Below are positions 42,263 to 45,708 of a stretch of 45,708 bases of DNA, piece by piece. The notes below the pieces were generated by a model that was not told the origin of the DNA, ran no database searches, and worked only from the letters and a program-made list of their open reading frames with translations. Within the stretch, counting starts at the first letter, position 1; every line of letters starts with the position of its first letter. Source of the stretch: Fischerella thermalis PCC 7521 (GTDB lineage: Bacteria > Cyanobacteriota > Cyanobacteriia > Cyanobacteriales > Nostocaceae); contig NZ_AJLL01000027.1 in the NCBI RefSeq assembly GCF_000317225.1, positions 1 through 45,708 of the forward strand. Reading direction: 5' to 3'. The translations under genes and the position numbers were made by a program.

Positions 42263-43222
42263 TCACCAACTCCACATCACAGGGTTATCATCAAGATGAT
42301 CAGTAACAGTACGCCCAATAGCATCAATTTGTTGCAGTTCAGCTTCTGAAAGTTGAACATCAGCTGCTTTAGCATTATCTTGTGCTTGTTCTGGGTAACG
42401 CGCACCTGCGATCGCTTGAGTTTGAGGTTGAGCAATCAACCAGGCTAGGGCTAACTGAGCTAGACTACACTGATGCTGTTGTGCGATTGGACGCAGTTTT
42501 TCTAAAGCTTGTTGCGCGCGAGTAAAGTTTTCTCCTTGAAATAGCTTGTTATCTTTACGGTTATCTTTGGGATCAAATTTATGATTGGGGCCAAATTTCC
42601 CTGTCAACAATCCCTGGGCTAATGGTGAGTAGGCAAGAATAGATATATTGTTTTCCACACAATATGGCATAGCATCTTTTTCTACCTGTCGCCAAAATAA
42701 AGAATAGGGCGGTTGTAAACTATCAATACGTCCGTACTGAGCTGCTTCTTCTAATTGGCTACGGGAAAAGTTGCAAACACCAATAGCCCGAATTTTACCT
42801 TGTTCTTTTAGGTGATTCAGAGCATCCATTGTCTCTGCAATCGGGACAATCTCACTATTAAACGCACCCGAAGGCCAATGAATTTGATAAAGGTCTATGT
42901 AGTCGGTTTTGAGATTTTGGAGAGAGCGATCGCAAGCCTCTATAACTTGATTGTACTTGAGATGGCTGGCAAAAACTTTAGTAGCATACTCGACGCGATC
43001 GCGGACATCAGATAAAGCTTCAGCAACAATTCGTTCTGAATGCCCGTCACCATATACCTCCGCAGTATCTATTGTAGTAATACCAGCTTCAAAAGCTGCA
43101 CGTATAGTTTGAATTGAGTCCACATCTTCAATTCCTACCCACATTTTTTTACCAGCTTGCCAAGTCCCCATGAGGATAGGTGTAATTTTTACTTCTGATG
43201 TACCCAAGCGTCGCTTTTGCAT
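42263..43222 (-). CDS. Aldo/keto reductase
   Basis: The catalytic tetrad Asp52, Tyr57, Lys82 and His115 is intact (TIDTAEVYGDG, YATKVF, YQIHWPS). The barrel continues with AIGVCNFSRSQLEEA, ISILAYSPLAQGLLTGKFG and LALAWLIAQPQTQAIAGARY, which places the NADPH-binding loop. Length is 319 residues. Family members reduce aldehydes and ketones with NADPH; the substrate is not known. It is a single gene flanked by intergenic sequence. Confidence 0.92.
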   Translation of the reverse strand: MQKRRLGTSEVKITPILMGTWQAGKKMWVGIEDVDSIQTIRAAFEAGITTIDTAEVYGDGHSERIVAEALSDVRDRVEYATKVFASHLKYNQVIEACDRSLQNLKTDYIDLYQIHWPSGAFNSEIVPIAETMDALNHLKEQGKIRAIGVCNFSRSQLEEAAQYGRIDSLQPPYSLFWRQVEKDAMPYCVENNISILAYSPLAQGLLTGKFGPNHKFDPKDNRKDNKLFQGENFTRAQQALEKLRPIAQQHQCSLAQLALAWLIAQPQTQAIAGARYPEQAQDNAKAADVQLSEAELQQIDAIGRTVTDHLDDNPVMWSW

Positions 43223-43290
43223 GTTTAAACCCTAATTAATAATGCTTTTTTGAGCTTACGCATTTTAGGTAGGTGTATCATTAATCAAGA

Positions 43291-43374
43291 AACTACCCAA
43301 GCTATTGCACTACAATTACAGGCGTTTCTCTATCTATCTGGTGGAATAATTCTTCAACCACAAAGGTTGTACAC
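43291..43374 (-). pseudogene. Degenerate duplicate of the L,D-transpeptidase gene tail
   Basis: Bases 43291-43374 closely match 43465-43548, which hold the last codons and downstream bases of the L,D-transpeptidase gene. On the minus strand the copy reads VYNLC, then after a frameshift VEELFHQIDRETPVIVVQ and a stop. The true tail reads MYNNDVQELFEQVSVGTPVT then VVQ. The copy stops there; no more of the gene is recognisable upstream of it. Confidence 0.6.
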
Positions 43375-43475
43375 ATCAACAGAATTATATGAAAGACTAA
43401 CACAAGAAAAAGAGGCAGGCTTCAATAGTCTTTTTTACATGAAACTTTTGGGTATTCAGGATAAAACTAACCAAC

Positions 43476-44024
43476 CTATTGCACTACAGTTACTGGTGTT
43501 CCTACACTTACCTGCTCAAATAATTCTTGAACATCATTGTTGTACATACGAATACAACCGTGTGAGGCTGCTTTACCTACTGATTCAGGATTAGGAGTGC
43601 CATGAAAACCAATCCAATTTGTACCATTTGTCCAAAATCCAATCCAATAGCGGCCAAGGGGATTTTTAGGGCTTCCTCCTGGAATAGACTCACCTGTAAA
43701 AGGATGCAACCAAGTCGGATTTTTAGTCATATTAAGTACTTGGAAATTACCGATTGGAGTTTCCCAACCTGGTCGACCTACTGCAATTGGATAAGATTTA
43801 ATTTTAGTTTTGCCTCGATAAAGAATAACTTGACGTTGGCTAAGAATAATCTTTAAATTAATAGGCTGATTTATGGAATTAACTGTAGATTTTCCTTCAT
43901 TTTGAGAGTATGGTGTGCTAATGGATGGAGCTTCTGTAAGAATACTTATTAAAGTACTAGCGCTAGCAATCACAACAACACTAGCAAGCGTTGAACGCAA
44001 ACTTATATTGGGTTTTTCGCTCAT
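43476..44024 (-). CDS. L,D-transpeptidase (YkuD family)
   Basis: After an N-terminal anchor or signal helix (STLASVVVIASASTLISIL) the YkuD domain begins at INLKIILSQRQVILYRGKTK. It has YPIAVGRPGWETPIGNFQVL, the HGTPNPES stretch and the catalytic SHGCIRMYNND (Cys nucleophile with conserved His and Arg). The enzyme forms 3-3 peptidoglycan cross-links or anchors proteins, in the periplasm. ATG at 44024 is used: GGAG lies five bases upstream, while the longer frame starts with TTG at 44039. Length is 182 residues, short but complete for the family. Confidence 0.9.
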   Translation of the reverse strand: MSEKPNISLRSTLASVVVIASASTLISILTEAPSISTPYSQNEGKSTVNSINQPINLKIILSQRQVILYRGKTKIKSYPIAVGRPGWETPIGNFQVLNMTKNPTWLHPFTGESIPGGSPKNPLGRYWIGFWTNGTNWIGFHGTPNPESVGKAASHGCIRMYNNDVQELFEQVSVGTPVTVVQ

Positions 44025-44741
44025 TTGTTCTCCAAACAAATCTTCAATTGTGCAGTAAATTGCAAAAATTTTGGTAATTGGTAATTAAGATACTGATGAT
44101 TTTTCTATGCTCAATGCCTAACAAAGAAGCATAATATCGTAAGCAGTTAGCCGAACTTGATATCAGATATTCTCTGATATGCAACTAAATATGCTCATTT
44201 AGAAGTGTTTACTGAATATGGAAATTTCTTCTTAATACTTATCTGTGATGATTTATTGGTCTTCTGTCTCAAGGTTAGTGTCAGATTACATTGTTTTGTA
44301 ACAAAAAATACATATGAATGATTATTTTATTACGAAAATAAAATTTTGTATCGTCCGCATCAAGGCAAAGTTTCCGAGTGCAAGGAGGAATAAATGTGCA
44401 AGTTGTTTTTCTATCTTCTGGTGAGAGGTAGATATTTTTGCAATTAAACCAGGTATTGAGTTTAGTTAAATAGTCGATTTACCAAATTTTTCTTATTTCC
44501 CAATTTAAGGACAAAATTGCATAAATTCATTCATCATGAAATTCCTATAGCTAAAATCTGCACTTATTTGCGTTTTCCTGTGCGAGTCTTAGCGTTTAAA
44601 AATACTACCAATCCAAACCAGTACTCAGCAACTTGAAGCCAAAAGATTTATTCTATAAATCTTCCTCAATTCATTTCCCCAGATAGTGGCATGTTGCATT
44701 ACTCTTGGCGTCAAATAAAATCAGAGTTAAAGTAGATACTT
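44025..44741. other. Intergenic region before the DUF1802 gene
   Basis: No gene of normal size is present. A 17-codon frame with AGGAGG lies at 44394-44447. AT-rich palindromic words (ATTTTATTACGAAAATAAAAT, about 44332) could mark a promoter or a terminator. STRR-like GGTAATTGGTAATT occurs near 44074. Confidence 0.4.
44394..44447 (+). CDS. Candidate 17-residue peptide with consensus ribosome binding site
   Basis: AAGGAGG lies about six bases before ATG at 44394. The peptide would be MCKLFFYLLVRGRYFCN. It is PatS-sized but lacks the RGSGR or RGTGR signal pentapeptide. The near-perfect Shine-Dalgarno sequence is the only support. Confidence 0.2.
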   Translation: MCKLFFYLLVRGRYFCN

Positions 44742-45332
44742 ATGGTGACTACAACTTTTAACGCACTTAAAGAATGGGCAGTTGCCGTCACTGCTTTAGA
44801 AGCAGGAAAAACAATCATGCTGCTTCGTAAAGGTGGTATTCACGAACGTAATGGACGCTTCCAAGTTGTCCATGACGAGGTTTTGCTCTACCCAACTTAC
44901 GAACATCAACAACCTTTTTTACTCAAGCCTGAGTATGCTAATCTTGTTTATCCTGTGACACCAGGCTGGCATCCACAAACAATCCGCATTGGCAGTTGGG
45001 CAAAAATTACCGATATTTTTCCAGTTTGTGATGAATTAATAGTTAATGCTTTGCTTCCCTTTCATATTTGGAACGAGCATTTTATTAGCGATCGCCTCAA
45101 ATGGAAAGCACGTCAGCCATTATATATTTTGCTACTAAGGACATACAATCTATCCCAAGTTCGGGAAATTCCTTATCTACCTGAGTATGGTGGTTGTAAA
45201 TCATGGATTCATTTGGATGAAACAATTAATTTACAAGGAGCAGAACCGGCTTTATCAGATTCTACTTACAATCAATTAGTAGCAGAAATTCGTGATATTG
45301 TTGGTGACAAGTTTTATGCGCCATGCGTTTAA
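44742..45332 (+). CDS. DUF1802 family protein
   Basis: The 196-residue protein fits DUF1802: ALKEWAVAVTALEAGKTIML, LRKGGIHERNGRFQVVHDEV, LLYPTYEHQQPFLLKPEY, RIGSWAKI and LPFHIWNEHFISDRLKWKAR, then LPEYGGCKSWIHLDE. The family is common in cyanobacteria and its function is unknown. No signal peptide or membrane helix is seen. No clear ribosome binding site precedes ATG. The downstream 370 bases carry several inverted repeats but no other gene. Confidence 0.85.
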   Translation: MVTTTFNALKEWAVAVTALEAGKTIMLLRKGGIHERNGRFQVVHDEVLLYPTYEHQQPFLLKPEYANLVYPVTPGWHPQTIRIGSWAKITDIFPVCDELIVNALLPFHIWNEHFISDRLKWKARQPLYILLLRTYNLSQVREIPYLPEYGGCKSWIHLDETINLQGAEPALSDSTYNQLVAEIRDIVGDKFYAPCV

Positions 45333-45431
45333 AAAGTAAAAGCTTGGGTTAGGCAATAGGCAATAAGCAATAACTAAGAAGGCTCTTTGATGTGTACTTA
45401 GCTTCGCAGAAATTAAATAGGATTCTTATAC

Positions 45432-45473
45432 TTACTTTAAAAGTACAACTAGTTACTTTTAAAGTACAACTGG
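45432..45473. promoter_or_regulatory. Tandem 21-bp direct repeat, each with a 13-bp palindrome
   Basis: The units 45432-45452 and 45453-45473 are adjacent and differ at only two positions. Each contains a perfect odd palindrome, TACTTTAAAAGTA and TACTTTTAAAGTA. The 21-base period is two helical turns, as in cooperative operators. TAC/GTA arms of this kind resemble sites of HxlR/DUF24 redox regulators such as YodB. The regulated gene is probably outside the window. Confidence 0.5.
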
Positions 45474-45496
45474 AAATGTTTAGGCAGCGGCAATTT

Positions 45497-45550
45497 TCTG
45501 ATGAGCCGCGCTTATCAATTTAATTAAGAATCATTATAAGGCTCATCAGA
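45497..45550. repeat. Perfect 11-bp inverted repeat with 32-base loop
   Basis: TCTGATGAGCC (45497-45507) pairs exactly with GGCTCATCAGA (45540-45550). It lies just beyond the tandem operator-like repeat. Its loop is AT-rich. Confidence 0.5.
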
Positions 45551-45627
45551 TAATAAACAAGTATTTGAATTTGTTCATCAGTGGGATATATGGCAATCTT
45601 ATATGATTTGTGAGAATCACAAAGTCC

Positions 45628-45660
45628 AGATCCCCGACTTTTCAGAGAAGTCGGGGATCT
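45628..45660. repeat. 13-bp-stem hairpin of a common cyanobacterial repeat
   Basis: AGATCCCCGACTT and AAGTCGGGGATCT pair perfectly around a seven-base loop, followed by TGTTGTTCTT. The same CCCCGACTT hairpin is, to my knowledge, widely dispersed in cyanobacterial genomes. It may act as a terminator for a gene to either side. Confidence 0.6.
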
Positions 45661-45708
45661 TGTTGTTCTTGGTGCAAGTTATCAGCTACAACGCGTTTTA
45701 GTAGAGAC

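Noticed and set aside
43250-43594. 114-codon plus-strand frame
   Set aside because: It is antisense to the end of the L,D-transpeptidase gene and to its duplicated tail; the internal similarity of its two halves comes from that duplication.
44394-44447. PatS or PatX signal peptide
   Set aside because: The 17-codon frame is the right size but lacks RGSGR or RGTGR; kept only as a low-confidence small frame.

Overview
This window is chromosomal DNA from a filamentous, probably heterocyst-forming cyanobacterium (Nostocales). The evidence is the frequent HIP1 octamer GCGATCGC, an NdhM subunit of the photosynthetic NDH-1 complex, a nitrate-reductase-associated protein, a small protein resembling the heterocyst regulator family Asr1734/Npun_R1517, many cyanobacterial families of unknown function (DUF1802, DUF4332, DUF72), and intergenic short tandem repeats and hairpin elements typical of the group. 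I saw no rRNA, tRNA, CRISPR array, intact insertion sequence or phage gene.

Layout. 1-4.6 kb: a 1240-residue CHAT protease-like protein with a membrane anchor and two periplasmic-binding modules, convergent with a secreted unknown. 5-7.7 kb: a minus-strand operon of SemiSWEET, radical SAM protein, CPXCG zinc protein and SRPBCC protein. 8.1-12.4 kb: a paired active and inactive M16 peptidase operon, a divergent TetR regulator and a DUF4332 protein. 12.7-17.1 kb: a cysteine hydrolase, an ABC permease and binding protein with no ATPase, and a binding-protein/OmpA fusion. 17.2-20.7 kb: an Xaa-Pro aminopeptidase, a PsiE-like protein, the nitrate-reductase-associated protein and a DJ-1/PfpI protein. 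21-27.8 kb: a signalling cluster of FHA-PrsW protease, an unknown helical protein, CHAT-FHA, and a PP2C phosphatase with a zinc-ribbon prefix and a kinase-like remnant. 28.3-32 kb: a possible decayed gene, a phytase-like esterase, ndhM, and a long leader before the heterocyst-regulator-like gene. 32.7-38.4 kb: a LuxR-type response regulator, a GAF protein, a glycosyltransferase, a C-terminal processing protease and a YdcF protein. 38.5-45.7 kb: DUF72, AroE, an alpha/beta hydrolase, an aldo/keto reductase, an L,D-transpeptidase with a duplicated tail fragment beside it, and DUF1802.

The strongest candidates for an undescribed system are the two caspase-like (CHAT) loci. One joins a CHAT domain through one membrane helix to two tandem TPR plus ligand-binding modules and looks like a ligand-sensing protease. 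The other places a CHAT-FHA protein beside a phosphatase with a degenerate kinase-like region and opposite an FHA-PrsW intramembrane protease, which suggests phosphorylation-controlled proteolysis. Also notable are a binding-protein/OmpA fusion beside an ATPase-less transporter, a compact four-hairpin element, a tandem pair of 13-bp palindromes 21 bp apart at the window end, and a 20-codon membrane-protein frame with its own terminator. All function statements rest on motif recognition by eye; no database search was run.
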